From: an uncultured Eubacteriales bacterium
Lineage (GTDB): Bacteria > Bacillota > Clostridia > Christensenellales > Borkfalkiaceae
Reading direction: 5' to 3'
Assembly: GCA_900320065.1 (NCBI GenBank)
Contig: ONQV01000022.1
Coordinates: 1-32,848, forward strand
DNA: 32,848 nucleotides
Shown here: positions 9,313 to 17,771 of the stretch, one piece after another
How positions within the stretch are numbered: position 1 is the first letter of the stretch
How the letters are laid out: every line of letters starts with the position of its first letter
Notes under the pieces: generated by a model
Database searches by the model: none
What the model saw: only the letters and a program-made list of their open reading frames with translations
Told to the model about the DNA's origin: nothing
Translations under genes and position numbers: made by a program

Positions 9313-9350
9313 CGCGCGAAATCGCGACAAGTTTTTTGCCGCGATACGCG
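9313..9350 (-). other. Intra-operon imperfect hairpin between the SorE-like gene and E2
   Basis: Arms 9313-9326 and 9340-9350 (core ATCGCG/CGCGAT, extended by CGCG pairs around mismatches) enclose a T-rich loop. On the minus strand it is followed by TTTAAAAGG, not a proper U-tract, so complete termination is unlikely. It may be a processing or stability element that lets E2 be expressed at a different level from the first gene. Function is inferred only. Confidence 0.4.
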
Positions 9351-9357
9351 TGATTTT

Positions 9358-10623
9358 TTATATTTTCTTTGCGTTTTTAAGAACGTATTTTTCCGCTTCG
9401 TCAGACCATATACCGTTGTTCTTTTTGCAGATATCCGAAAGGTCTTTAAAGAACGGATCTGTTTCGCCGAGTTTTTCAAAATCCGCAATAGCGGTCATCG
9501 GCATCGAGATATGCGTATAAACGAGTTTCTTCGCGCCCTTGATGTTGGGAAGGTTGAGCGTGGTGTCGACTACGCTATCAAGTCCCCCGACGTGCGAGAT
9601 CATTATCGAAGGATTGATTCTGCCTTCGCCGGCAAGGCGTAGCGCTTCCCTTAAATCGGCGGTGTTGCCGCCCGAAGTGCCCGTTATTCTGTGGAAAGCG
9701 TAGTGCACGTCGTAAAAATTGAATTTTGCCGAAAAATCGGTCTTGATAGGCCCCGCGAAGAAGTTAAGACAGCCGCCGTTACCGAGAAGAGCGTCGCCCT
9801 GTTCGACGAGCGCCGCAACGGGCGCATAGACGAACACGTCGTCAAAGCCGTTGCCGCCGTTCAAGTCCTTCATATACTTGACGGGGTCTTCTATCGCGGA
9901 AGTGTTGACGTACACGAGTTTAACGCCGTTTTTAGCCGCTTCTTCGACGGTAAGAAGAGTAGCCGCCCTGTCAAGGCGGGCTTGGTCGATATCGGTAACG
10001 ACCATCAAAGACGGTTTTCTGTCGTTATGTATGCCGTAATCTACGCAACCGAGCCCCATAGGCCCTACGCCCGCTAAAATCGCGACCGCGCCGCCTTCTT
10101 TTATACCCATTTCGTGGGTATGCGTTTCGTAATGCGTATGATAGTTTTCGTGATAACCGGCGATAATGCAGGACATAGGTTCCGCAAGCGAAGCCTTAAA
10201 ATAACTTTCGCCGTTATACGGGATAAGACAGTCCGATTCCATAACTTCGTTGGGAATAACGACGTACTGCGAATCCCCGCCGATAAATCTGTACGAGTAT
10301 CCGGGGGCGGCAAAAGGATTTTCAGGACGGTTCATAGCCGGCTGAATACCGAACTTCTGCCCTTCCTTAAACTTATGCTGCCACTTTTTACCGACCTTTA
10401 ATATATCGCCGCAAAATTCGTGCCCGATAATAACGGGATTTTCCGCAATATCTTCGGGAACGCGCTTATGCGCCGCGCCCTGTTCCGCCGCCTTAAAAGA
10501 CGACATACAGATGCTGTCCGAAACTACTTTCGCCAAAATCTCGTCGTCTTTTATCTCCGGCAATTCAAATTCTTCAAGACGTAAATCGTTTACGCCGTAC
10601 AATCTTACCGCTTTGGTTTTCAT
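9358..10623 (-). CDS. Zinc-dependent sugar-phosphate dehydrogenase, SorE/YggP family
   Basis: Medium-chain zinc dehydrogenase. Its full length (421 residues) and its motifs resemble L-sorbose-1-phosphate reductase SorE and E. coli YggP. These include ISDS-like SDSICMSSFKAAEQG, HKRVPEDIAENPVIIGHEFCGD, QPAMNRPEN, LAEPMSCIIAGYHENYH, GCLNFFAGP and GTSGGNTADL. Catalytic zinc ligands would be Cys39, His68 and Glu69. The four-cysteine structural zinc loop is absent, as in this family. The nucleotide-binding fold starts at AILAGVGPMGLG. It is the first gene of the minus-strand dehydrogenase operon, with an extended -10 promoter just upstream, and it is divergent from a DeoR regulator. It probably oxidises a hexitol or ketose phosphate; the exact substrate is not shown. 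Confidence 0.85.
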   Translation of the reverse strand: MKTKAVRLYGVNDLRLEEFELPEIKDDEILAKVVSDSICMSSFKAAEQGAAHKRVPEDIAENPVIIGHEFCGDILKVGKKWQHKFKEGQKFGIQPAMNRPENPFAAPGYSYRFIGGDSQYVVIPNEVMESDCLIPYNGESYFKASLAEPMSCIIAGYHENYHTHYETHTHEMGIKEGGAVAILAGVGPMGLGCVDYGIHNDRKPSLMVVTDIDQARLDRAATLLTVEEAAKNGVKLVYVNTSAIEDPVKYMKDLNGGNGFDDVFVYAPVAALVEQGDALLGNGGCLNFFAGPIKTDFSAKFNFYDVHYAFHRITGTSGGNTADLREALRLAGEGRINPSIMISHVGGLDSVVDTTLNLPNIKGAKKLVYTHISMPMTAIADFEKLGETDPFFKDLSDICKKNNGIWSDEAEKYVLKNAKKI

Positions 10624-10656
10624 AAATGCAAAGTTCTCCCTTTTAATTCTTTATAT

Positions 10657-10665
10657 AGTATAACA
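10657..10665 (-). promoter_or_regulatory. Extended -10 promoter for the dehydrogenase operon
   Basis: On the minus strand the sequence TGTTATACT gives a TG extension plus TATACT, 34 bases before the ATG of the SorE-like gene. There is no good -35 box at the expected distance, only AT-rich sequence, which fits an extended -10 promoter. Confidence 0.5.
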
Positions 10666-10699
10666 TATAAATAATATTTTTTAACATATTGTCATAAAG

Positions 10700-10728
10700 T
10701 TGCAAAATGAATTTTTTTATGGTAAAAT
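10700..10728 (+). promoter_or_regulatory. Promoter of the deoR-family gene
   Basis: TTGCAA (10700-10705) and TAAAAT (10723-10728) are spaced by 17 bp. The three ATGAAC repeats start directly after the -10 box, so they cover the expected transcription start. Confidence 0.55.
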
Positions 10729-10754
10729 ATGAACGTAAATGAACAGAAATGAAC
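10729..10754 (+). repeat. Three ATGAAC direct repeats at 10-bp spacing, candidate operator
   Basis: ATGAAC occurs at 10729, 10739 and 10749, so all copies lie on the same face of the helix, right after the -10 box of the regulator gene. DeoR-family proteins often bind direct repeats of this kind, so autoregulation is the simplest reading. The same block lies about 65-90 bp upstream of the divergent operon promoter and could act on it as well. Confidence 0.5.
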
Positions 10755-10805
10755 ATTTATTTTTGAAAATTTATGAAAAAACAATTATGGAAGGAAATAA
10801 AATTT

Positions 10806-11588
10806 ATGCTTTCATTAAAACGGCAGGACGATATTTTAGAAATTCTGAATAAAAACAAATCGGCGACGGTTGACGAACTTGCGGCGGAACTTTTCGTATC
10901 GGGCGCAACGATACGGCGCGACCTTGCCCAAATGGAAAAACAGGGACTTCTGCGCAGGTCGCACGGCGGAGCGATACTGTTTAAGTCGAGCGCCGAAGAA
11001 TCCGCGTTCGCTATCCGCGAGCAGACGAACACCGCGGCGAAGCGCAATATAGCAAACCTTGCCTTTACTCTTTTGAAAAACGGGGATTCGGTGTTTATGG
11101 ATTCGAGTTCGACGGTGGGGTTCGTAATACCGCTTTTAAACAATCTGAAATACCTGTCGGTAACGACGATAGGGCTTAAAAACGCGCTTTTGCTTTCGGG
11201 CACGAACAGCGATATAAAAATATATATCGCGGGGGGGCAGATACACAACCACTCAAACTCGATAACGGGAACGGACACGATGGACTATATCGCGCGTATT
11301 CACGGGGATATAGCGCTTATATCCTGTTCGGGGGCGGATTTAAAATCAGGTTTTACCGACGCGGACATAGAACAGTCCAAATTAAAGCGGCAAATGCGTA
11401 AAAACTCGGACAAAGTGGCTATGCTTTGCGACTCGACGAAATTCGGAAAGACGTTTATGTGCACCGACTTTACGTTCGATGAAATAGACTATCTCATAAC
11501 GGACAAAACGCCGCCCGAAGAATACTTGAAAAAGATACGGGAAACAAAGTGCAAACTGCTTTGCGCCGCAACCGACAAGCCGATATAA
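10806..11588 (+). CDS. DeoR-family transcriptional regulator
   Basis: Sugar-phosphate-responsive DNA-binding regulator. I chose the ATG at 10806 (MLSLKRQDDILEIL) over the one at 10773 because DeoR proteins typically begin this way and GGAAGG lies about 10 bases upstream. The result is 260 residues, normal for the family. The N-terminal winged HTH (about 6-58) shows TVDELAAELFVSGATIRRDLAQMEKQGLL followed by RRSHGGAIL. The C-terminal sensor domain has MDSSSTVGF, matching the phosphosugar-binding DSS/GTT loop, and CDSTKFGK. It is divergent from the SorE-like and E2/E3/E1/lplA operon, so it probably controls that operon with a sugar phosphate as inducer. A bidirectional terminator follows. Confidence 0.9.
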   Translation: MLSLKRQDDILEILNKNKSATVDELAAELFVSGATIRRDLAQMEKQGLLRRSHGGAILFKSSAEESAFAIREQTNTAAKRNIANLAFTLLKNGDSVFMDSSSTVGFVIPLLNNLKYLSVTTIGLKNALLLSGTNSDIKIYIAGGQIHNHSNSITGTDTMDYIARIHGDIALISCSGADLKSGFTDADIEQSKLKRQMRKNSDKVAMLCDSTKFGKTFMCTDFTFDEIDYLITDKTPPEEYLKKIRETKCKLLCAATDKPI

Positions 11589-11606
11589 CGATTCGTTCCG
11601 TATAGG

Positions 11607-11633
11607 AAAAGCCGACCTGCGCGGTCGGCTTTT
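11607..11633. terminator. Bidirectional intrinsic terminator
   Basis: Perfect 11-bp stem AAAAGCCGACC/GGTCGGCTTTT with a 5-base loop. It lies between the convergent deoR-family gene and the lipoprotein gene and has U-rich ends in both directions. Confidence 0.85.
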
Positions 11634-11644
11634 AACGTGCTTAT

Positions 11645-12589
11645 CTATTGATTTCCGACTGATCTGTACGTTCCCGTGCGCCAGAAAGATTGTCCGTAGT
11701 CGGGCGCGTTGGAATTGACCGTAATACGGTCGAAAACGATTTCACTGTTCTCGGCGGTAACGTCGAAATCGCCGTAAACGGAAAAGTCGGGCGGATAATA
11801 CATATCGAACGTCGTGTCGTAAATTTCCTTATCTTTTTTCGTTACTTTCTGATAGGGGTCGTGCTGAACGTAAAGATAGATCGACTTTCTTTTGTCGCCC
11901 GTCCAGTAAACGCCGTTTATTTCCGTATCGCCGTTTCTGTACCGAAACAGTACGTAAGGGCGGGGCTTCGTCATAAAGAAAGTAAACGACGTGTTTTCGT
12001 CAAGAGCGTAAGTTCCGGAAGGGATCTGATAAGTGTCCGCATATTTATATTCGTCTTTTTCCTGCTTAAACGAATAGCCTTCCCTTACGTAAGTTCCCGT
12101 TTTATACGGCTGTTCGTTAAGGCGGTACGTATGCGAGTACAGGTTACCTTCGACCATGGGCAATTTCTTTTCCGACTGCATAATCGTAAACTGCGTAAAC
12201 TCCGAACCTTGTTCTGTCGAAAAATCGTCCGAATAGCAAGTCAGCACGTCTTCCTTTTCGCCGTCCTTTTTGTCCAAGCACCACATAAAGACGTATGTTC
12301 TGTCTTTACCCTTATCCGCACTTGCGACGACTCGGTACGTGCCGCCGAGTTTTTTTACTCCGTTTTCAAAATAATCGAACGTCATTGCCCCGCTTTCGCC
12401 GTTAAAAACAAAATAAGTGTCCGTCGGTTCGTATTCGTCGTTGAGAAAAAGCCATTTGCCCGTGGACGGTGCGAATTCCCTATCAAAGTTTTTCGCGTTG
12501 CCCGACGACCCGCCAAGCAATTCGCAGCCCGAAAAGGCAAACGCGAAGAACACCGCCAAGGCGCAAACCGTCGCCGTGATTTTTTTCAT
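11645..12589 (-). CDS. Unknown secreted lipoprotein
   Basis: I do not recognise this 314-residue protein. It has a clear lipoprotein signal peptide, MKKITATVCALAVFFAFAFSGC, with the lipobox FSGC, so it should be anchored on the outer face of the membrane. The mature part is polar and rich in Tyr, Asp and Thr. It contains several short GTYR/GTYV/GTYA-type strands (TGTYRVV, GTYVREGYSF, SGTYALDENTSF, TGTYRSV) spaced through the chain, suggesting a beta-rich fold of related repeat units like those of lipocalin-type or copper-resistance-type barrels. It starts 13 bp after the IMP dehydrogenase gene and is last in that unit, ending at the bidirectional terminator. The context gives no functional clue. 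Confidence 0.75.
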   Translation of the reverse strand: MKKITATVCALAVFFAFAFSGCELLGGSSGNAKNFDREFAPSTGKWLFLNDEYEPTDTYFVFNGESGAMTFDYFENGVKKLGGTYRVVASADKGKDRTYVFMWCLDKKDGEKEDVLTCYSDDFSTEQGSEFTQFTIMQSEKKLPMVEGNLYSHTYRLNEQPYKTGTYVREGYSFKQEKDEYKYADTYQIPSGTYALDENTSFTFFMTKPRPYVLFRYRNGDTEINGVYWTGDKRKSIYLYVQHDPYQKVTKKDKEIYDTTFDMYYPPDFSVYGDFDVTAENSEIVFDRITVNSNAPDYGQSFWRTGTYRSVGNQ

Positions 12590-12602
12590 TTATGATTTTC
12601 CC

Positions 12603-14114
12603 TTATCTGCCGTTTTTGGTCTGCGGGGTTTCTTTTAATACGACGTCGTGCGCGCCGCCTTCTACTATACTCGTTGCGGAAACGAGCGTTAAAGTCGCCT
12701 TTTCCTGCAATTCTTTAATGGAAAGAGCGCCGCAATTGCACATAGTCGATTTTATTTTGGCGAGCGATATGGAAACGTTGTCCTTTAAGTAGCCCGCGTA
12801 CGGAACGTAGGAATCCACGCCTTCTTCGAAGGAAAGTTTGGCGTCTCCACCCAAATCGTAGCGCTGCCAGTTTCTCGCGCGGTTACTGCCTTCGCCCCAG
12901 TATTCTTTCACCATATTGCCGTTGATGCTGAATTTTTTGGTCGGGCTTTCTTCAAAGCGGGCAAAATACCTGCCGAGCATTAAAAAGTCCGCGCCCATAG
13001 CGAGCGCCAAGGTCATATGATAATCGTGAACTATGCCGCCGTCCGAACACACGGGCACGTAAACGCCCGTTTCCTTAAAATATTTATCGCGTTCGGCACA
13101 GACGTCCATAAGAGCGGTCGCCTGCCCCCTGCCTATGCCCTTCGTTTCGCGGGTTATGCAGATAGAACCGCCGCCGATACCGACCTTCACGAAATCCGCG
13201 CCGCAGTCCGCCAAAAACCTGAATCCCGCGCCGTCCACGACGTTGCCCGCGCCGACCTTTACTTTTTCGCCGTAGATAGACCGTATCCACTCTATCGTAA
13301 GTTTCTGCCACTCGGAAAAACCTTCGGACGAATCGATACAGAGTATATCCGCGCCCGCTTCGACGAGAGCGGGAACGCGCGTTTTATAATCTCTCGTATT
13401 TATGCCCGCGCCGACTACGTAACGCTTATTCGCGTCCAAAAGTTCGGCGGGGTTTTCCTTATGCGATTCGTAGTCCTTTCTGAATACGAAACTGACCAGT
13501 CTGCCGTCGTCGTCTATTATGGGAAGCGAATTGAGTTTGTGTTCCCAGATAATATCGTTCGCTTCCTTTAACGTAACGCCGTTTTTAGCGTAAATAAGTT
13601 TATTAAAGGGAGTCATAAAGTCTTTGACTTTTTCGTCGGGCGCCATACGGCTTACGCGGTAATCTCTGCCCGTAACTATGCCGAGCAGTTTGCCGCGCGC
13701 CGTTCCGTCCGAAGTTACCGCCATCGTAGAGTGTCCCGTGCGCGCTTTAAGGTCAATGACGTCGGCAAGCGTCGCTTCTATCGAAAGATTAGAATCGGAC
13801 GCGACGAAGCCCGCTTTAAACGCCTTGACTTTAGCAACCATCGCCGCTTGATCTTCTACGGATTGCGAACCGTAAATGAAAGAAATTCCGCCTTCTCTTG
13901 CGAGCGCAACGGCAAGTTTATCGCCGGATACAGACTGCATCACCGCGGAAACGAGCGGGATATTCATTGAAAGTGCGGGATCTTCGCCTTTTTTAAACTT
14001 TACGACGGGCGTTTTAAGACTGACGTTTTTCGGAATACAGTCCGCCGAAGAATACCCGGGGATCAAAAGATACTCGTTGAAAGTATGAGCGGGTTCGGAA
14101 ATAAATTTCGCCAT
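12603..14114 (-). CDS. guaB: IMP dehydrogenase, divergent type with CBS pair
   Basis: Oxidises IMP to XMP with NAD+, the committed step of GMP synthesis. At 503 residues it has the full IMPDH layout: barrel N-terminal part ([10 protein letters not shown], 53-62), a CBS-domain pair (about 108-220), the catalytic loop [12 protein letters not shown] with nucleophile Cys319, SDGG (357-360), LGRYFAR and a flap region with RNWQRYD and [11 protein letters not shown]. The catalytic loop ([19 protein letters not shown]) and flap differ from the common bacterial GSICTTR/KYRGMGS forms. It therefore belongs to a divergent branch, and a second ordinary guaB may exist elsewhere. AAGGAG precedes the ATG. 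A hairpin separates it from the aldolase gene upstream, but no promoter stands out in that 65-bp gap. Confidence 0.9.
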   Translation of the reverse strand: MAKFISEPAHTFNEYLLIPGYSSADCIPKNVSLKTPVVKFKKGEDPALSMNIPLVSAVMQSVSGDKLAVALAREGGISFIYGSQSVEDQAAMVAKVKAFKAGFVASDSNLSIEATLADVIDLKARTGHSTMAVTSDGTARGKLLGIVTGRDYRVSRMAPDEKVKDFMTPFNKLIYAKNGVTLKEANDIIWEHKLNSLPIIDDDGRLVSFVFRKDYESHKENPAELLDANKRYVVGAGINTRDYKTRVPALVEAGADILCIDSSEGFSEWQKLTIEWIRSIYGEKVKVGAGNVVDGAGFRFLADCGADFVKVGIGGGSICITRETKGIGRGQATALMDVCAERDKYFKETGVYVPVCSDGGIVHDYHMTLALAMGADFLMLGRYFARFEESPTKKFSINGNMVKEYWGEGSNRARNWQRYDLGGDAKLSFEEGVDSYVPYAGYLKDNVSISLAKIKSTMCNCGALSIKELQEKATLTLVSATSIVEGGAHDVVLKETPQTKNGR

Positions 14115-14144
14115 AATATTCTCCTTACATTCGTACTTTAAATT

Positions 14145-14173
14145 AAAAGCGAGAGCATTAAGCAGTCGCTTTT
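14145..14173 (-). terminator. Hairpin before the IMP dehydrogenase gene, probable weak terminator
   Basis: An 8-bp stem AAAAGCGA/TCGCTTTT with a 13-base loop. It is followed on the minus strand by TTTTAATTTAA and lies just after the aldolase stop codon. It would reduce read-through from the sugar genes into guaB. Confidence 0.5.
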
Positions 14174-14179
14174 TAACTT

Positions 14180-15469
14180 TTATTTAAGATTGAACGCCTT
14201 ATTGATATCTTCGACTTCCTTGTCGCTTATCATAACGATATCGCCGATCATCTTCGCGTGGATAATGGTGTTGGCGGTAAATTCCGCGACTTCCAGACGA
14301 TCGAAGGCATTGATAAGCGTATTGCCCGTGCTTATTACGCTGTCGTTCTCGATAAGTACTACGGGCGAGTGTTCCCCTATTGACTTTGAAATCTTTTCGG
14401 GGTCGGTTATATTCGTACCGAACGGCAATACCGCTATATCTCTCATCGCTATATAGGATTCGGGAATAGTTCTGCTGTCGATAGGCGCATGCGTCGCGCC
14501 GAAAGCCATAATGTGTTTGGGCTGAGCGACGGTTATCGCGTTGATTTCGGGGTGCTCGTCGTAGATAAGTTTATGGAGTTCCACCGAACGGCTGGGAATC
14601 TTACCCGCTTCGCGCCAGTTGTGTTCTATGCGCACGATATCTTCGGGTTCGATGTACTTTCTGTCCACGTCGAAAGGCGTGATAAGGAAAGTATTTTCGT
14701 CAATCCTTACGGAGAAAGTACCTTGCGTGCTTGTAAAAAGATTCTGGTCGTAAGCCCTGTGGATAAGCGCGCACATTTCCTTTCTCAAACGGCGTTCGTC
14801 GGACGAATAATCTTTCGGAATAAACTCTCCGAGCATATTTTGTCCTTTCGTGCCGTAGATTTTCAGTTGTTCTTTGGTAAGCGCGACGGGTTTCCCGATA
14901 ATCGACGAAGTAATGCCGATAGAAGCGGCGAAATTAAGGGTTTCAAACCGTTTAAACGCTTCGAACAGATTGTCCGCGCAGGTTATAACGCCGTGGTTTT
15001 CCATAATAACGACGTTCAGTCCCTTTTTGATTTCTTCGACGATTCTGTTCGCGAGCGCGTCGCTCCCCGGGACTTCGTACTTCGCTATACCCACCTTGCC
15101 GCAAACCTGACTCGGCGTGGGAACGATATTGATATCGGGAATTTTCCTTATCAAACTGTAAGAAACGATTGCCGGCGGGTGCGCGTGCAAAACCGCGGAA
15201 ACGTCGGGGCGGCTTTCGTACACGAGTTTATGGAAAGGAAGTTCCACACTCGGTTTATACTTGCCGATAACCGTACCGTCGGGCATAACTTTGCAGATAT
15301 CCGCGGCGGTCAGAGACCCCTTGTCTATTCCCGAAGGCGTGATCCAAATAACCCCTTCGCTGTCCTTTATCGAAAGGTTACCGCCCGAAGTGGTGGTAAG
15401 ACCTTTCTGATATACCCTTGATAAGAGCATAACTATTTGCTCTGCTGGATGCATTAAATTGAAATTCAT
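14180..15469 (-). CDS. Tandem class II aldolase/adducin-like protein with a degenerate second half
   Basis: Class II aldolases use zinc held by three histidines to split or epimerise sugar phosphates such as fuculose-1-P or ribulose-5-P. This 429-residue protein holds two such domains. The first (about 5-205) is complete: TSGGNLS, PSG, Glu76 in SVELPFHK, His95 and His97 in HAHPP, and His159 in ENHGV. The second (about 228-425) keeps the fold pattern and the glutamate (SVELHKLIY), but the histidines align with Val314, Gln316 and Asp in IENDSVIS, so it should not bind metal. It may be structural or regulatory. It lies 51 bp downstream of the sorbitol-6-phosphate dehydrogenase-like gene, which supports a sugar-phosphate role. 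Confidence 0.88.
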   Translation of the reverse strand: MNFNLMHPAEQIVMLLSRVYQKGLTTTSGGNLSIKDSEGVIWITPSGIDKGSLTAADICKVMPDGTVIGKYKPSVELPFHKLVYESRPDVSAVLHAHPPAIVSYSLIRKIPDINIVPTPSQVCGKVGIAKYEVPGSDALANRIVEEIKKGLNVVIMENHGVITCADNLFEAFKRFETLNFAASIGITSSIIGKPVALTKEQLKIYGTKGQNMLGEFIPKDYSSDERRLRKEMCALIHRAYDQNLFTSTQGTFSVRIDENTFLITPFDVDRKYIEPEDIVRIEHNWREAGKIPSRSVELHKLIYDEHPEINAITVAQPKHIMAFGATHAPIDSRTIPESYIAMRDIAVLPFGTNITDPEKISKSIGEHSPVVLIENDSVISTGNTLINAFDRLEVAEFTANTIIHAKMIGDIVMISDKEVEDINKAFNLK

Positions 15470-15520
15470 AATAATCTCTCCTAAAAATATTTTCCGTATT
15501 GCGTTTTCGTGTTTACTTTT

Positions 15521-16297
15521 TTACATTTGTTGTCCGCCGGTAACATTTATCGCCTGACCCGTCATATAACTCGAATAATCGGACGCCAAGAACACCATAA
15601 CGTCTTCTATATCCTTGTATTCGCAGGAACGTTTCATCGGCACTTGGTTGATATATTTTTCGCGAACCTGTTCTTCGGTGATGCCCTGATTTGCCGCGTA
15701 CTGTTTGAACAGCGAGTTTACCCAAAGCGGGGAATTTAAGAGATTCCCGGGGCAGATACAGTTTACTCTGACGTTAGATTCGGCGAATTCGAGCGCCAGA
15801 CTCTGCGTTAAGCCTACGCCGCCGAATTTACTCGCCGCATACGCGCCGTTTTTGAAACTTCCCTTTCTGCCGGACTTACTGTTTATCTGAATAATGCTGC
15901 CTTTCTTTGCCGCGAGCATAGCGGGCGCAAAGGCTTTAACCACGTTGAAATATCCGTTAAGGTTTACCGCGGTAACCTGCGCGAACGCCTGCGGAGTAAG
16001 GTCGTAGATATCGCCGCTTTTTACTATCCCTGCGTTGGAAACGAGAATATCCACTTTACCCCACTTGTCGAGAACGGTTTTAGCCATTTCACAGCACTGC
16101 TCGTAGTTGGTAACGTCCACGGGAACGGCGATAGCGTCTTTAAGTCCCGCGGCGATAGTCTTAGCGCCTTCAATATTGAAATCGCAGACGGCGACCGAAC
16201 AACCTTCGGCGTCAAGTCTTTTAGCAAGCGCTTCGCCGAGACCTTGGCTCGCGCCGGTAACTACCGCAACTTTGCCTTTGAGATCGATAACACTCAT
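15521..16297 (-). CDS. srlD: Sorbitol-6-phosphate 2-dehydrogenase-like short-chain dehydrogenase
   Basis: NAD-dependent SDR that probably interconverts sorbitol 6-phosphate and fructose 6-phosphate. It is 258 residues with TGASQGLG (14-21), SNAG (87-90), catalytic Ser in INSKSG, Tyr153 and Lys157 in AYAASKFGG. The long C-terminal match to SrlD (CICPGNLLNSPLWV, YAANQGITEEQVREKY, QVPMKRSCEYKD, SYMTGQAINVTGGQ) is much more specific than a general SDR match. AAAGGAG lies just before the ATG. It sits between the PHP gene and the aldolase gene in one minus-strand unit. No PTS transporter for sorbitol is present in the window, so the substrate remains inferred from homology. Confidence 0.85.
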   Translation of the reverse strand: MSVIDLKGKVAVVTGASQGLGEALAKRLDAEGCSVAVCDFNIEGAKTIAAGLKDAIAVPVDVTNYEQCCEMAKTVLDKWGKVDILVSNAGIVKSGDIYDLTPQAFAQVTAVNLNGYFNVVKAFAPAMLAAKKGSIIQINSKSGRKGSFKNGAYAASKFGGVGLTQSLALEFAESNVRVNCICPGNLLNSPLWVNSLFKQYAANQGITEEQVREKYINQVPMKRSCEYKDIEDVMVFLASDYSSYMTGQAINVTGGQQM

Positions 16298-16340
16298 TTT
16301 TTATCTCCTTTATTTGTAAATAAATAAATTTATAAAATCT

Positions 16341-17606
16341 TTATTTTTTGACCGTATTTCTGCCTATTTCGGCGAATTTCTTGATACGCTCGTACAAATC
16401 GGGCGTTTCCTTTACCGATTTTCCCGAGAACATACCGTAGTCCAAGCCCTTTTCGGAAGATATCGCTTCGTGCCCGATTAAAGCCCAAGTAGACGTAATA
16501 AGGTGCGAATATTCGGGGTTTGCAAGCGCCGCGCAAGCGAATTTCTGACGGGGCGAATTCACGTCTTCGCCGCTTATCTGGAAGAATTCGTATTCGCGGC
16601 AAAAACCTATTATCCTGTCGAGTTGCGCTTTGGTGTTGCGCGTGGGCATATACGCCACGGCGAGAAAACCGGTTTTTTTCAGTTCTTCCATAAGTTCGGG
16701 CAAAAAGTCGTCTTCGAATTTCTGCGCCTTTTTGTCGCCCGTAACCGAATCCCCCACGTCGCCGAGATAGGCGTAAGCGGGGATAGCGCCGTAGGACTTT
16801 GCTATTTTTACGAATTCCGCGCAGTCTGGCATTTCTTCGTCCGCGTTAATATAGAAAAATTTGGTATCCGCCTTTAATACGCCCAAAAGGTCGTATAAAA
16901 AGTGCGGATTAGCGTCGTCCGTGAGATAGCCCTTTATCTTGTCCGAAACGGAAAGTTTAAGGTCGTCAGTTAAAAAGTTTAAAAGTTCGTCCGTTCTGCC
17001 GAAACGGTCTGCAAGTTTTTTGGAAAGCGCGTATAAAAGGTGTCTTTCGGTGATAGAACCGCCTTCCGCCGCGCATGAAAGCGGATAAACGTCTTTTTTA
17101 AAATCGAGAGTAATGCCGAATTTACCGTATTTTTCGGTGATGAGTTCGCACATTTTAGCATCGCGCTCGTAGCGCTTTTTGCGATAAAAAGCGAGATAAT
17201 CGTTTAAAGGTTTTATACTTTGCGCGGGAACGCCGTGTGCCGACATATACACGCAGTCGGGCTGGTCGGGGTGATTTATTTTACCGAATCCCTTTTTGAA
17301 TTTCGCGCGGACTTCTACGCCGCAGGTATAGCCGAGTCCCAGAATTTTCGCGGCGGCTTTGAATTCTTCCGCCCCCGAAAGGGAATCGTGGTCCATAATC
17401 CCCGCACTCGTCAGCCCCGCGGAATACGCCATATACGCGGCTTTGGTCGGCGAATAGGGCGAAAAAGAATATATGGTGTGAATATGGTTATTCGCGTCGT
17501 TATCGCGGAAAACGGGTTTTTCGGTTTCTTTATTTATAAGAGATTGCAAAGCCGAAAGTCGTTCGTTTTTCGAGCAAGCGTTAAGGTTTTCAAAATCAGA
17601 ATTCAT
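16341..17606 (-). CDS. PHP-domain metal-dependent hydrolase
   Basis: PHP proteins are metal-dependent phosphoesterases of the polymerase-and-histidinol-phosphatase superfamily. This 421-residue protein shows NHIHTIYSFSPYSP (His41, His43), MDHDS (72-75), GVEVRA (Glu98) and further His residues (MSAHG, DHD-type), enough for a multinuclear metal site. The middle (about 140-260) holds a long helical insertion absent from small PHP phosphatases. The C-terminal part has ISGEDVNSPRQ and LIGHE, which may complete the site. It is the first gene of the unit with the SrlD-like and aldolase genes and has a good promoter. A phosphoesterase acting on a sugar phosphate is plausible from context, but the substrate is unknown. 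Confidence 0.8.
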   Translation of the reverse strand: MNSDFENLNACSKNERLSALQSLINKETEKPVFRDNDANNHIHTIYSFSPYSPTKAAYMAYSAGLTSAGIMDHDSLSGAEEFKAAAKILGLGYTCGVEVRAKFKKGFGKINHPDQPDCVYMSAHGVPAQSIKPLNDYLAFYRKKRYERDAKMCELITEKYGKFGITLDFKKDVYPLSCAAEGGSITERHLLYALSKKLADRFGRTDELLNFLTDDLKLSVSDKIKGYLTDDANPHFLYDLLGVLKADTKFFYINADEEMPDCAEFVKIAKSYGAIPAYAYLGDVGDSVTGDKKAQKFEDDFLPELMEELKKTGFLAVAYMPTRNTKAQLDRIIGFCREYEFFQISGEDVNSPRQKFACAALANPEYSHLITSTWALIGHEAISSEKGLDYGMFSGKSVKETPDLYERIKKFAEIGRNTVKK

Positions 17607-17636
17607 ATTCCACCCGTAAATAAAATCTTATATAGA

Positions 17637-17665
17637 ATTATATAACAAAATAATTATTCCGTCAA
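17637..17665 (-). promoter_or_regulatory. Promoter of the PHP-sugar gene unit
   Basis: On the minus strand TTGACG (17665-17660) and TATAAT (17642-17637) are separated by 17 bp, and the ATG follows about 30 bases later. It is a near-consensus vegetative promoter. Confidence 0.7.
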
Positions 17666-17701
17666 ACGCTTTACCCGCGGATTTAAAAAAATAGTAAAAA
17701 C

Positions 17702-17771
17702 TTGTCAAGGATATATGACGCGGAAAATAAAAAATAAAAAAATTAAAAAACCGCGCATATAACCTTGACAA
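17702..17771. repeat. 70-bp inverted repeat with A-rich centre
   Basis: The left arm (17702-17723, starting TTGTCAAGG and ending ACGCGG) pairs with the right arm (17751-17771, CCGCGC to CTTGACAA) with one mismatch and one extra base. The centre is 27 bp of nearly pure A/T. The right arm contains the -35 box of the small-peptide promoter, and the left arm holds a mirrored TTGACA on the minus strand with no convincing -10. It lies between two divergent promoters. It could be a paired operator or the remnant of a small mobile element; no target duplication is evident. Confidence 0.6.

Noticed and set aside
10773..10805. ATG at 10773 as the start of the DeoR-family gene
   Set aside because: It would add 11 residues not typical for the family and has no Shine-Dalgarno sequence, whereas the ATG at 10806 has GGAAGG upstream and the usual start of the HTH domain.
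11690..12595. Plus-strand open frame of 301 codons opposite the lipoprotein gene
   Set aside because: It is antisense to a protein with a clear signal peptide and has no ribosome binding site or recognisable domain; the composition is that of a shadow frame.
14489..15421. Plus-strand open frame of 310 codons opposite the aldolase gene
   Set aside because: It is the shadow of a conserved minus-strand protein, rich in Arg, Val and Phe, with no plausible start site.
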